Source: an uncultured Collinsella sp. (GTDB lineage Bacteria > Actinomycetota > Coriobacteriia > Coriobacteriales > Coriobacteriaceae). From it: a DNA stretch of 10,332 bases. The stretch spans positions 1 to 10,332 of the forward strand of contig CAUFXK010000068.1 of the NCBI GenBank assembly GCA_959596495.1, read 5' to 3'. Position numbers and translations under genes: made by a program. Under the pieces are notes generated by a model, which saw only the letters and a list, made by a program, of their open reading frames with translations, was not told the DNA's origin and did no database searches. Positions within the stretch are counted from its first letter, which is position 1. Each line of letters begins with the position of its first letter. Positions 1 through 5,994 of this stretch are shown piece by piece.

Positions 1-126
1 CGCGTCCGCTGTGTCCAGAGCCCGCGCGATAACCTTAAGGTGACGGTGCCCGAGGACCTGCGTCCCGTAACCGCGATTCTGCTCGGTCGCATGGCCGAGG
101 GAGAGGACCTTCCCCATGTTCAGTAA
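1..126 (+). CDS. ispD: IspD, 2-C-methyl-D-erythritol 4-phosphate cytidylyltransferase, C-terminus (5' truncated by window edge)
   Basis: Frame 1 is open from the window edge to the TAA at 124-126 and gives 41 residues. They include NLKVTVPEDL, which matches the conserved IspD tail (N-[IL]-K-[IV]-T-x-P-x-D-L). IspD makes 4-diphosphocytidyl-methylerythritol from MEP and CTP in the cytoplasm, the third step of the non-mevalonate isoprenoid pathway. Its stop lies inside the ispF start, an 11-base overlap that suggests translational coupling; the two enzymes are often adjacent or fused. Only the tail is visible, so identity rests on this motif plus the ispF neighbour. Confidence 0.85.
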   Translation, partial: RVRCVQSPRDNLKVTVPEDLRPVTAILLGRMAEGEDLPHVQ

Positions 127-610
127 CCTGCGCATTGGCCACGGCTACGACGTCCACCGTTTGGTGGAGGGGCGTCGATGTATCATCGGCGGGGTCGACA
201 TCCCCTACGAGCGCGGCCTGCTGGGCCACTCGGATGCCGATGTGCTCGCGCACGCCTTGGCCGACGCCATTCTGGGCGCCTGCCGCGGGGGAGACATCGG
301 CAAGCTATTCCCCGACACCGATCCCGCCTACGAGGGTGCCGATTCGATGGTGCTGCTCGCTCGCGTGATGGACTATGCACGCGAGCTGGGCTTTGAGTTT
401 GTCGATGCCGATTGCACCATTGCCTGCCAGCAACCCAAGATCACTCCGCACCGCGATGCCATGCGCGCCAACCTTGCCCATGCCCTGGGCGTCGACGTGG
501 AAAACGTGGGCGTCGCCGCCACCACGACCGAAAAGCTCGGTTGGGAAGGCCAAGGCGAGGGAATTGGCGCCTGGGCAGTCTGCCTGCTACAGAAAACCGT
601 TAAGGAGTAA
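116..610 (+). CDS. ispF: IspF, 2-C-methyl-D-erythritol 2,4-cyclodiphosphate synthase
   Basis: A 164-residue cytoplasmic enzyme (usual size about 155-165) that cyclises CDP-methylerythritol phosphate to the 2,4-cyclodiphosphate with release of CMP, the fifth step of the MEP pathway. Visible hallmarks are GYDVHRL (zinc ligands D12 and H14), GHSDADVLAHALADA (zinc ligand H46), GDIGKLFPDTDP (substrate-binding D60), QQPKITPH, and the C-terminal TTTEKLGWEGQGEGI. All metal ligands and the TTEKLG nucleotide-binding loop are present, so it should be active as a homotrimer. The ATG at 116 has a purine-rich ribosome site (GGGAGAGG, about 99-106) inside the ispD tail, and overlaps the ispD stop. The next gene, cysS, begins 3 bases after the stop, indicating one transcript. 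Confidence 0.97.
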   Translation: MFSNLRIGHGYDVHRLVEGRRCIIGGVDIPYERGLLGHSDADVLAHALADAILGACRGGDIGKLFPDTDPAYEGADSMVLLARVMDYARELGFEFVDADCTIACQQPKITPHRDAMRANLAHALGVDVENVGVAATTTEKLGWEGQGEGIGAWAVCLLQKTVKE

Positions 611-613
611 CGA

Positions 614-2080
614 ATGCGTATCTACAACAGCGCTACCCATAAAAAGGAAGAGTTCCAGCCCATCGAGTCCGGCAAGGTCCGCATGTACGTGTGTGGCCCC
701 ACGGTCTACGACAACATCCACATCGGCAATGCCCGCACGTTCATCAGCTTTGACGTGATTCGTCGCTGGCTCATCGCGAGCGGCTACGAGGTCACGTTCG
801 CCCAGAACCTCACCGATGTCGATGACAAGATCATCAAGCGCGCCAACGAGCAGGGCCGCACGGCCGCCGAGGTCGCGACGGAGTTCTCCGACAAGTTCAT
901 CGGCGTCATGCGTGCCGCCAACGTGCTCGATCCCGATGTGCGCCCCCGCGCCACCAAAGAGATCGGCCCCATGATCGCCATGATCAAGACACTCATCGAG
1001 CAGGGCCACGCCTACGCCGCCGATAACGGCGACGTGTACTTTGCCGTGCGCAGCGATTCCAACTATGGTCAGGTCTCGGGCCGCAACATCGACGACCTTA
1101 TGGTTGGCGCGCGCATCGAGGAGAACGAGGACAAGAACGACCCGCTCGACTTTGCCCTGTGGAAGGCTGCCAAGCCCGGCGAGCCCAGCTGGCCGAGCCC
1201 CTGGGGCGAGGGCCGTCCCGGTTGGCACACCGAGTGCGCCGCCATGGTGCATCGCTACCTGGGCACCCCGATCGACATCCACGGCGGCGGCTCCGACCTT
1301 GCCTTCCCGCATCACGAGAACGAGTGCGCCCAGGCCACCTGCGCCTGGCACCAGGGCTTCTCCAACACCTGGATGCACACGGGCATGCTGCTGGTAGACG
1401 GCGAGAAAATGTCCAAGTCGCTCGGCAACTTCTTTACGCTGGCCGAGGTGCTCGAGCAGCATTCCGCTGCCGCCCTGCGCCTGCTGATGCTGCAGACGAG
1501 CTATCGCTCGCCGCTCGACTTTTCTTGGGAGCGCTTGGAGGGTGCCGAGAACTCGCTCACGCGTATCGCCGGTACGGTCGAGAACCTGCGCTGGGCCGCG
1601 AACCATGCGACGGCCGATGCCGATGAGGCAGCATCCGAGGCGTTTGCCGCCAAGGCCGCCGAGACCCGTGCCACCTTTAAGGAGTGCATGGACGACGACT
1701 TTAACACCGCCGGTGCCATGGGTGCCGTCTTTGGCTTTGTGACCGAGTGCAACCAGTACCTGGAGCAGGCGGGCGACGCTGCCGACAAGGCCGCCGCGCT
1801 TGCCGCCGCCGATACGCTGGTCGAGCTGCTCGATACGTTTGGCGTTGAGCTCCCCGAGCCAAAGGTCGAGTTGCCGCTGGGCCTGCTGGGCGTAGCCGCC
1901 GGCCTGGTTGCCTACACGGGCGACGACGTGGACGAGGCCGCTGCCAAGATTCTCGAGGCCCGCGCCGAGGCCCGCGCTGCCAAGAACTGGGATCTGGCCG
2001 ACGCCATCCGCGACCAGCTCAAGGACCTCGGGCTGACGATCGAGGATACCGCCGCCGGCACCCGTATCAAATCTCTCTAA
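614..2080 (+). CDS. cysS: Cysteinyl-tRNA synthetase
   Basis: A 488-residue class I aminoacyl-tRNA synthetase, close to the usual 460-490. It charges tRNA-Cys with cysteine. The Rossmann domain carries the HIGH signature as HIGN (residues 36-39) and KMSKS (265-269). The catalytic zinc site is complete: C27 in VCGPTVYDN, C208 in WHTECAAM, and H233 and E237 in PHHENE. These match the E. coli ligands C28, C209, H234 and E238 with an offset of one. The C-terminal part holds the helical DALR-like region, rich in Ala and Glu. The ATG at 614 follows AAGGAG at 602-607, which lies inside the end of ispF; the 3-base gap implies cotranscription. In Bacillus, cysS is followed by mrnC (mini-RNase III), but here it is followed by a large hairpin and then rlmB. 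Confidence 0.98.
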   Translation: MRIYNSATHKKEEFQPIESGKVRMYVCGPTVYDNIHIGNARTFISFDVIRRWLIASGYEVTFAQNLTDVDDKIIKRANEQGRTAAEVATEFSDKFIGVMRAANVLDPDVRPRATKEIGPMIAMIKTLIEQGHAYAADNGDVYFAVRSDSNYGQVSGRNIDDLMVGARIEENEDKNDPLDFALWKAAKPGEPSWPSPWGEGRPGWHTECAAMVHRYLGTPIDIHGGGSDLAFPHHENECAQATCAWHQGFSNTWMHTGMLLVDGEKMSKSLGNFFTLAEVLEQHSAAALRLLMLQTSYRSPLDFSWERLEGAENSLTRIAGTVENLRWAANHATADADEAASEAFAAKAAETRATFKECMDDDFNTAGAMGAVFGFVTECNQYLEQAGDAADKAAALAAADTLVELLDTFGVELPEPKVELPLGLLGVAAGLVAYTGDDVDEAAAKILEARAEARAAKNWDLADAIRDQLKDLGLTIEDTAAGTRIKSL

Positions 2081-2103
2081 TCCCCGCGGGTTTCCCAAGC
2101 ACC

Positions 2104-2204
2104 CGACCGCCCGAGCCACGGCACCTTGCCTTTCAATCGTCGGGCATGACCTCAAGGTCTATGCCCTCCTCTTTCAAGGCAATCTGCCGCACCTCGGGCG
2201 GTCG
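2104..2204. repeat. 101-nt imperfect palindrome / extended stem-loop between cysS and rlmB (terminator or REP/MITE-like)
   Basis: Four nested complementary segments lie in register. CGACCGCCCGAG (2104-2115) pairs with CTCGGGCGGTCG (2193-2204), 12 perfect pairs. CGGCA (2119-2123) pairs with TGCCG (2185-2189). TTGCCTT (2126-2132) pairs with AAGGCAA (2176-2182). GGGCATGACC (2142-2151) pairs with 2156-2166 with a one-base bulge and a TCAA loop. In all, 34 pairs are separated by symmetric internal loops of 3x3, 2x2 and about 9x9. A T-rich stretch (2205-2220) follows, so it could end the cysS transcript. The size and near-symmetry also fit an interspersed palindromic repeat. It fills most of the 166-base gap, and the rlmB ribosome site starts 28 bases later. 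Confidence 0.75.
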
Positions 2205-2246
2205 TTTCGTTTGTTCTATTGATAATCGTTTTAAGGAGGCCGTTTT

Positions 2247-3167
2247 ATGGCCGACAATCGCAAGCGTGCATCGCGCGGAGGCAAGCAGGCCGTTTCTGGT
2301 TCGCGTCCGATTCGTCGCAACGACCGCGCTGCCGCTCCCAAGGGCCAGCGCGAGCGCTCCCAAGCCCAGGCTGCGCGTTCGCAGCGAGATCGCAACCGCG
2401 ACAACATTCAGGTCCCCAAGGGCGAGTTTATCGAAGGTCGTCGTGCTGCCGCCGAGGCGCTGCGCACTGGTTTTCCCATCAAGTGCGCGCTCATCGCCGA
2501 GGGCGGGGAGCGCGATGCCGCCTTGTCGCGCCTGGTCGATGACCTCAACGCCGCGGGTGTCCGCATTAAGTATGTGCCGCGCGCGCAGCTCGATGCGCTG
2601 TCGAGCCATGGCGCTCACCAGGGCATTGCGCTCGAGGTGGGTAATTTCCCCTATGCTGATGTCGCCGATATCCTCGATCGCGCGGGTGACGGACCGGCGC
2701 TCGTCGTCGTGCTCGACCATGTGACCGACGATGGCAACTTTGGTGCGATCGTGCGCTCCGCCGAGGTCGTGGGCGCGGCGGGCGTCATCATTGCAAACAA
2801 GCGCGCCGCCGGTGTGACCGTGGGCAGCTACAAAACCTCTGCTGGTGCCGTCATGCACCTGCCCATCGCGCAGGTTCCCAACATTGCCCGAGCGCTCGAT
2901 GACCTCAAGGCCGCCGGCTTTTGGGTGGGCGGCGCTTCCGAGCATGCCGAAGGCAGTTGCTGGGACGCCCCTTTCGAGGGCCGCGTTGCGCTCGTCATGG
3001 GTTCCGAGGGCGACGGCATCTCGCGTCTGGTGCTCGAGAAATGCGACTTTTTGACCAAGCTTCCCCAGCGCGGCATGACCGAGAGTCTCAATGTGGCCCA
3101 GGCGACCACCGCGCTGTGCTTTGAGTGGCTGCGCCGCAACGCCGGCGAGCTCATGGGGGAGGAGTAG
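2247..3167 (+). CDS. rlmB: RlmB/TrmH-family 23S rRNA (guanosine-2'-O)-methyltransferase
   Basis: A 306-residue SPOUT methyltransferase that uses SAM to methylate the ribose 2'-O of a guanosine in 23S rRNA (G2251 in E. coli). Residues 1 to about 50 are a basic, Arg/Gln/Ala-rich disordered extension common in actinobacterial members. Next comes the substrate-binding domain (GRRAAAEALRTG and SSHGAHQGIALEV) and then the knotted SPOUT domain. All three SPOUT motifs are seen: NFGAIVRSAE with N164 and R170; LVMGSEGDGISRLV around residues 249-262; and SLNVAQATTALCFE from S280, forming the knot and SAM pocket. The ATG at 2247 is set by AAGGAGG at 2233-2239, 7 bases upstream. The exact target nucleotide cannot be told from sequence. 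The yacP-like gene begins 3 bases after its stop. Confidence 0.93.
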   Translation: MADNRKRASRGGKQAVSGSRPIRRNDRAAAPKGQRERSQAQAARSQRDRNRDNIQVPKGEFIEGRRAAAEALRTGFPIKCALIAEGGERDAALSRLVDDLNAAGVRIKYVPRAQLDALSSHGAHQGIALEVGNFPYADVADILDRAGDGPALVVVLDHVTDDGNFGAIVRSAEVVGAAGVIIANKRAAGVTVGSYKTSAGAVMHLPIAQVPNIARALDDLKAAGFWVGGASEHAEGSCWDAPFEGRVALVMGSEGDGISRLVLEKCDFLTKLPQRGMTESLNVAQATTALCFEWLRRNAGELMGEE

Positions 3168-3170
3168 CGC

Positions 3171-3848
3171 ATGTCCAAGAAGAACCGCGCCAAGTCCAAG
3201 GCCAAGCGCTTTGGCGAAGGCTCGGCCAAGCCGATTGTTTCGGCCGCGACCTATGGCGTGGGCGGCAATGCGTTTGCACAGGCTATCGCCGATCCAGTCT
3301 CGACGGTGCACTCCAACAAGCCCGAGCTGCTGGTGGTTGACGGTTACAACGTGATCCACTGCACGCCGCGCTACGAAAAGCTCGTGTACGACCATTCCGA
3401 CGATCCGTATTCCAGCGACGTTCACGATATGGCGCGCACCGCTCTCATCAACGACGTCGCCGCCTTTGCCCAGGGCCGCTACGAGGCCGTGATCGTGTTC
3501 GACGGCGCGGGCAATATCTCCAACGAGCGCCCCAACCTGCCGGCCCGCGGCGTGCGCATCGAGTTCTCGCCGACGGGCGTCTCTGCCGATACTGTGGTGC
3601 AAAAGCTCTGCATCGAGGCACGCGAGGAAGGCCGCGCGTGCTCCGTGGTATCGAGCGACGGCACGATCCAGGCCGTCGTCATGGGCAAGGGCGTAACGCG
3701 CATCTCGAGCCGTATGCTGGTGGACGAGATCAAACAGATCGATAACGACGTTCACGAGGCAGAGGAAGCTCCGCAGATCAAGATGACTCTGGGCAGTCGC
3801 CTGAGCCCCGATGCCCTGGCCAAGCTCAAGGCCCTGCGTGGTCGGTAG
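3171..3848 (+). CDS. yacP: NYN-domain ribonuclease, YacP/Rae1-like
   Basis: A 225-residue protein with a PIN-like NYN nuclease domain (YacP family, formerly DUF901). The N-terminal 50 residues are basic and poorly conserved (SKKNRAKSKAKRFG), making it longer than the roughly 170-residue Bacillus protein. The domain starts with LLVVDGYNVIH (D57, N60), followed by VIVFDGAGN (D111), SADTVVQKL (D140) and VVSSDGTIQ (D163), the usual acidic residues of the metal site. In Bacillus subtilis the homologue Rae1 cleaves mRNA in the ribosomal A site; the same activity here is inference. The position directly behind rlmB is the same as in Bacillus (trmH-yacP). A GGGGGAGGAG site at 3155-3164, within the rlmB end, sets the ATG at 3171. 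Confidence 0.88.
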   Translation: MSKKNRAKSKAKRFGEGSAKPIVSAATYGVGGNAFAQAIADPVSTVHSNKPELLVVDGYNVIHCTPRYEKLVYDHSDDPYSSDVHDMARTALINDVAAFAQGRYEAVIVFDGAGNISNERPNLPARGVRIEFSPTGVSADTVVQKLCIEAREEGRACSVVSSDGTIQAVVMGKGVTRISSRMLVDEIKQIDNDVHEAEEAPQIKMTLGSRLSPDALAKLKALRGR

Positions 3849-3879
3849 GGGATTATCCATAGAGACCCGTTTCCCAATT

Positions 3880-3919
3880 GGTCAGCCCGTTGATTTGTAA
3901 TCAATGGACTGTGGGTTGC
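3880..3919 (+). pseudogene. Decayed tRNA-Thr fragment (D-arm to variable region)
   Basis: TGATTTGTAATCA at 3891-3903 is identical to the anticodon arm of the intact tRNA-Thr (4099-4111). GTGGGTTGC at 3911-3919 is identical to the segment that follows in the intact gene (4112-4120). In the intact gene these two blocks touch; here 7 extra bases separate them. A GGT-AGC-like D-arm trace precedes them (about 3880-3886). The acceptor and T arms are missing. The simplest reading is a truncated second copy of the tRNA gene left by an earlier insertion or duplication. Confidence 0.6.
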
Positions 3920-3921
3920 CG

Positions 3922-3988
3922 TCGCCAAAACGAATAGTTTTTGGTTTTGGCGAACGGATAAAACTATTCGTTCTGGCGAATAGTTTTG
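3922..3988. repeat. Three-copy palindromic repeat with alternative hairpins
   Basis: The 11-mer CGAATAGTTTT occurs at 3931-3941 and 3977-3987, and its reverse complement at 3960-3970. A linked block TTTTGGCGAA occurs at 3945-3954, as TTCTGGCGAA at 3971-3980, and reversed as CGCCAAAA at 3923-3930. The middle copy can therefore pair with the left copy (20-base arms 3922-3941 and 3960-3979, one mismatch) or with the right copy (11 perfect pairs, 6-base loop), but not both. A third pairing joins 3923-3930 with 3945-3952. It may be a terminator region for the yacP transcript or a small mobile palindromic repeat. Confidence 0.75.
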
Positions 3989-4012
3989 AGATGTGGTCGG
4001 GCGAAGGGTCTG

Positions 4013-4041
4013 TTGCGCCTCGTCCGCAATTCCTTTATTCT
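4013..4041 (+). promoter_or_regulatory. Candidate promoter of tRNA-Thr
   Basis: TTGCGC (4013-4018) and TATTCT (4036-4041) are separated by exactly 17 bases, resembling a sigma-70/SigA promoter. Transcription would start near 4048, about 25 bases before the tRNA. Each hexamer matches consensus at only four positions, so the call is moderate. Confidence 0.45.
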
Positions 4042-4071
4042 TAACTGGCTTCGCGCGAAAGCGCCAAGTGT

Positions 4072-4146
4072 GCCAGTGTGGCGCAACGGTAGCGCAACTG
4101 ATTTGTAATCAGTGGGTTGCAGGTTCGATTCCTGTCACTGGCTCCA
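4072..4146 (+). tRNA. tRNA-Thr (anticodon UGU)
   Basis: A complete cloverleaf can be drawn. The acceptor arm is GCCAGTG (4072-4078) with CACTGGC (4136-4142). The D stem is GCGC/GCGC. The anticodon stem ACTGA/TCAGT holds loop TTTGTAA, giving anticodon TGT (reads ACA). The T arm is GCAGG-TTCGATT-CCTGT. Discriminator T is at 4143 and CCA is encoded at 4144-4146. A strong terminator follows. The 3' end of the gene borders foreign-looking DNA with an excisionase-like gene and an integrase pseudogene, making this the likely attachment site. A second copy of the tRNA 3' end (the other att site) is not found in the window. Confidence 0.96.
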
Positions 4147-4154
4147 TGAAAGAA

Positions 4155-4197
4155 AAAGCAGGTCAGAGGGTATTTTCCTCTGGCCTGCTTTCTTTTA
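4155..4197 (+). terminator. Rho-independent terminator of tRNA-Thr
   Basis: AAAGCAGGTCAGAGG (4155-4169) pairs with CCTCTGGCCTGCTTT (4177-4191): 15 pairs including one G-T wobble, a 7-base loop, then CTTTTAT. An A-rich run precedes the stem, so it may work in both directions and could also stop leftward transcription from the 396-residue gene. Confidence 0.9.
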
Positions 4198-4208
4198 TAT
4201 CGCCGCCG

Positions 4209-4239
4209 TGTGCAATGGGCTGTGCAACGATGTGTGCAA
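4209..4239. repeat. Three TGTGCAA direct repeats at 12-base period (candidate integrase arm-type sites)
   Basis: TGTGCAA occurs at 4209-4215, 4221-4227 and 4233-4239, at an exact 12-base spacing (slightly more than one helical turn). It begins 62 bases beyond the tRNA 3' end. Short direct repeats just inside the att core are typical binding sites for the N-terminal arm-binding domain of tyrosine integrases; that role is inferred. Confidence 0.65.
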
Positions 4240-4294
4240 TAAAACGGGTTTTGGATCCTATGTCGAATTATTAAAATTCATAGTTTCGCCATTA

Positions 4295-5485
4295 TTATTG
4301 GTCGAGCCCGTCCATTTTCCGGGCGACTTTATCCATCTGATCGTTGCTGATCTTTTTATCATTTTTGCGTCGAATACGCTGTTCGTGCGCTTTGCAGCAA
4401 TAGCCATTTTTGTCACGAGCGTTGTTTCGCTCTTTGAACCGGTCTTCGTTCGCGTCTTCTTGCTTGACGTAGGCCCTCATTTTCTGCTGGCGGATTTTGT
4501 ACGGTCGCCCGCATTCTCGGCAAGTGTTCCAGGAGAAATGGCTTTCAAGGGTTTCCAGTAGTTGTATCGCCCAAGCTCTTGTTAGGCTTCCGTAAATCGG
4601 GTTTTGGCCGTTTAAATTCCGGTTGACCATTCGACGTAAAGTTTGCTCTTGAATGAAGGTATGGGGTTCTGGCTGAGGGTTAATAGCGAGGTCGATGAAT
4701 GTTGCCAGGGCAACTTCTATTGTCTTGAATTGATTGCTCACCCATATCTTGGTTCCTTCGTCCATTTCAAATGTTCCGGGTTTGGCTACTGCTAACTGGG
4801 ACTTAGACGCGTCGAACATCTGGAGCGCCATACGTAGCTGCGAAAATCTGTTTTCAATAATCTCCTTGTTTTGGGAGATGCATACTTGATGCAGAACATA
4901 GTCGTATGCACGGTCACCGTAAGCTGCTTTGCCTGTGAATAGAAGCGTAGCTAATTGCATGAATGCCATCGTTGTAACGAGATCGTCCAACAGTATGACC
5001 TGTTCCTTCTTGTATCTAATATCTTCGATTAAGTTTGCGACTTCTGTTCCCTGAGAGCGCCCCTTATCTTTGAAGTTATTAAACAAGGCGCACTCGGGGT
5101 TTAGGCTGATTTCAGAACACCTTTCTGATGCATTCAATGCGTCGTACCAAATATCTAGACCATCTTGCTCCGGTTTATCGGAGAAGACGTCATTTGAAGT
5201 AAAACGCTTTTCAACACGCTCTGATTGCCCCGCGTATGGGGTGACGGGAAGTCCATACCGCTCGACAAATTGAATGATTTTCTTTGGATCTGTCAGATCT
5301 ACGTCTAAAAGGGTCCCGGTGGAGAAGCCCGAGGGGATGCCGTAGGCCGTCGAATGGGGTTTACAGATAAGCGCGGGGCGTTCCATTCCAAAAATATCTA
5401 AATTTTTCTCTCGACATGAGGGCAACATCCACGGTTTGATTTCGGCTGCTATAGGTGCCGGTACTTCGATTGCGGGGTGACTCAT
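4295..5485 (-). CDS. Hypothetical protein with C-terminal Cys/His (zinc-finger-like) cluster
   Basis: A 396-residue protein I do not recognise. It has no signal peptide or membrane segment, so it is probably cytoplasmic. Residues about 60-85 contain DVDLTDPKKIIQFVERYGLP. The middle is mainly helical. The C-terminus has C322-x2-C325, then C363, C364 and H367, in a basic setting (IRQQKMR and EQRIRRKNDKK). This treble-clef-like layout is reminiscent of CGNR-type zinc fingers and suggests nucleic-acid binding, as inference only. The ATG at 5485 follows AAGGAGAG 5-6 bases upstream. GC content is clearly lower than in the housekeeping genes, supporting transfer. It is divergent from the excisionase-like gene and lies between the tRNA and the integrase pseudogene, as is common for element regulators or defence cargo. 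Confidence 0.75.
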   Translation of the reverse strand: MSHPAIEVPAPIAAEIKPWMLPSCREKNLDIFGMERPALICKPHSTAYGIPSGFSTGTLLDVDLTDPKKIIQFVERYGLPVTPYAGQSERVEKRFTSNDVFSDKPEQDGLDIWYDALNASERCSEISLNPECALFNNFKDKGRSQGTEVANLIEDIRYKKEQVILLDDLVTTMAFMQLATLLFTGKAAYGDRAYDYVLHQVCISQNKEIIENRFSQLRMALQMFDASKSQLAVAKPGTFEMDEGTKIWVSNQFKTIEVALATFIDLAINPQPEPHTFIQEQTLRRMVNRNLNGQNPIYGSLTRAWAIQLLETLESHFSWNTCRECGRPYKIRQQKMRAYVKQEDANEDRFKERNNARDKNGYCCKAHEQRIRRKNDKKISNDQMDKVARKMDGLDQ

Positions 5486-5530
5486 AGCTCTCTCCTTAGC
5501 GCTGTCAACCGAATTTCACGTTCCATTCGT

Positions 5531-5559
5531 ATCGTATATACGACATCATCCGTTGTAAA
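5531..5559 (-). promoter_or_regulatory. Candidate promoter of the 396-residue gene
   Basis: Read on the - strand, TTTACA (5559-5554) and TACGAT (5536-5531) are separated by exactly 17 bases. Transcription would begin near 5524, giving a leader of about 38 bases before the ATG at 5485. TTTACA matches the -35 consensus at five of six positions and TACGAT the -10 at four of six. Confidence 0.55.
5532..5543. promoter_or_regulatory. Perfect 12-bp palindrome, candidate operator
   Basis: TCGTATATACGA is a perfect palindrome in the 118-base divergent region. It overlaps the -10 hexamer of the - strand promoter, where a bound dimer would block transcription. The regulator is unknown; the divergent excisionase-like HTH protein or the Cys/His protein itself are candidates. 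Confidence 0.45.
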
Positions 5560-5603
5560 GCGTAGTGTGTGAATTGCATTCGAACTAAACGAAAGGAGTC
5601 TAA

Positions 5604-5852
5604 ATGAACGGTATGGATTCGCAGAAACGAGACGCGATCGCGCGTAAAGCGTGGTGCCAGGCAATCGTCAAGCTGCCATCCGCATACGTCACCTCGCGAG
5701 ATATCGCCAAGTTGCTGAATGTCTGTAAGACCAAATCTATACAGATTCTTAAGGCGGCCGGTGGCGTGAAGATTGCTGGCGTCTGGCGCGTGGACAAGGC
5801 CGATCTGATCTTATACCTGGCCTCTATGGAAAAAAGCAACGATGTGCTCTAA
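5604..5852 (+). CDS. Excisionase-like small HTH protein (MerR/HTH_17 type)
   Basis: An 82-residue basic protein with a winged HTH of the excisionase/MerR type. The helices run over about residues 29-50 (VTSRDIAKLLNVCKTKSIQI), and the wing WRVDKADLILYL is at 61-72. Its length fits recombination directionality factors, which bend att DNA and favour excision by the partner tyrosine integrase; a repressor role is also possible. AAAGGAG at 5592-5598 sets the ATG at 5604, although a second in-frame ATG lies at 5613. It is divergent from the 396-residue gene and convergent with the integrase pseudogene, whose 3' end is 240 bases away. If it is an excisionase, its partner here is broken. Confidence 0.75.
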   Translation: MNGMDSQKRDAIARKAWCQAIVKLPSAYVTSRDIAKLLNVCKTKSIQILKAAGGVKIAGVWRVDKADLILYLASMEKSNDVL

Positions 5853-5886
5853 GACAATCGCCGAGGTCTTGGCAGATGCGTTGCCC

Positions 5887-5955
5887 GTCGACGGTACGCT
5901 CGGTTGCGCTGCGCACGCCGTCGGCGCGTGCCGTGCAACCGAGCGTACCGTCGAC
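5887..5955. repeat. 21-bp perfect inverted repeat (69-nt stem-loop)
   Basis: Arms 5887-5907 and 5935-5955 are perfectly complementary over 21 bases, starting GTCGACGGTACG on the left. The 27-base spacer contains a second stem, GCACGC (5913-5918) with GCGTGC (5926-5931). GC content here is much higher than around it. No T-run follows on either strand, so it is not a classic intrinsic terminator. It lies between the convergent excisionase-like gene and integrase pseudogene, just ahead of a strong ribosome site at 5984. Confidence 0.85.
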
Positions 5956-5994
5956 CGTGGCGACACTGCAACTATCTCAAGCGAGGAGGACCGG

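Noticed and set aside
587..2155. 522-codon open frame on the - strand
   Set aside because: It is antisense to cysS, which has all catalytic motifs. Long antisense frames are expected in high-GC genes with strong third-position bias.
2221..2226. GATAAT as a -10 promoter element for rlmB
   Set aside because: No -35 at 16-18 bases, and the start would fall on the ribosome site at 2233-2239.
2133..3860. 575-codon open frame on the - strand
   Set aside because: It is antisense to rlmB and yacP, both well supported, and has no recognisable domains. Its tail falls in the 2104-2204 palindrome.
4120..4146. Far-end attachment copy of the tRNA 3' end
   Set aside because: No second copy of the T-arm and acceptor sequence was found in the window, so the other boundary must lie beyond the right edge or be lost.
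4112..4561. 149-codon + strand frame through the tRNA and terminator
   Set aside because: It starts inside the tRNA, crosses a terminator and runs antisense to the 396-residue gene; its hydrophobic look is a by-product of the opposite strand.
5887..5955. Invertible DNA switch
   Set aside because: The centre is only 27 bases and contains no promoter; known invertible segments are longer. It is kept only as a point to check.
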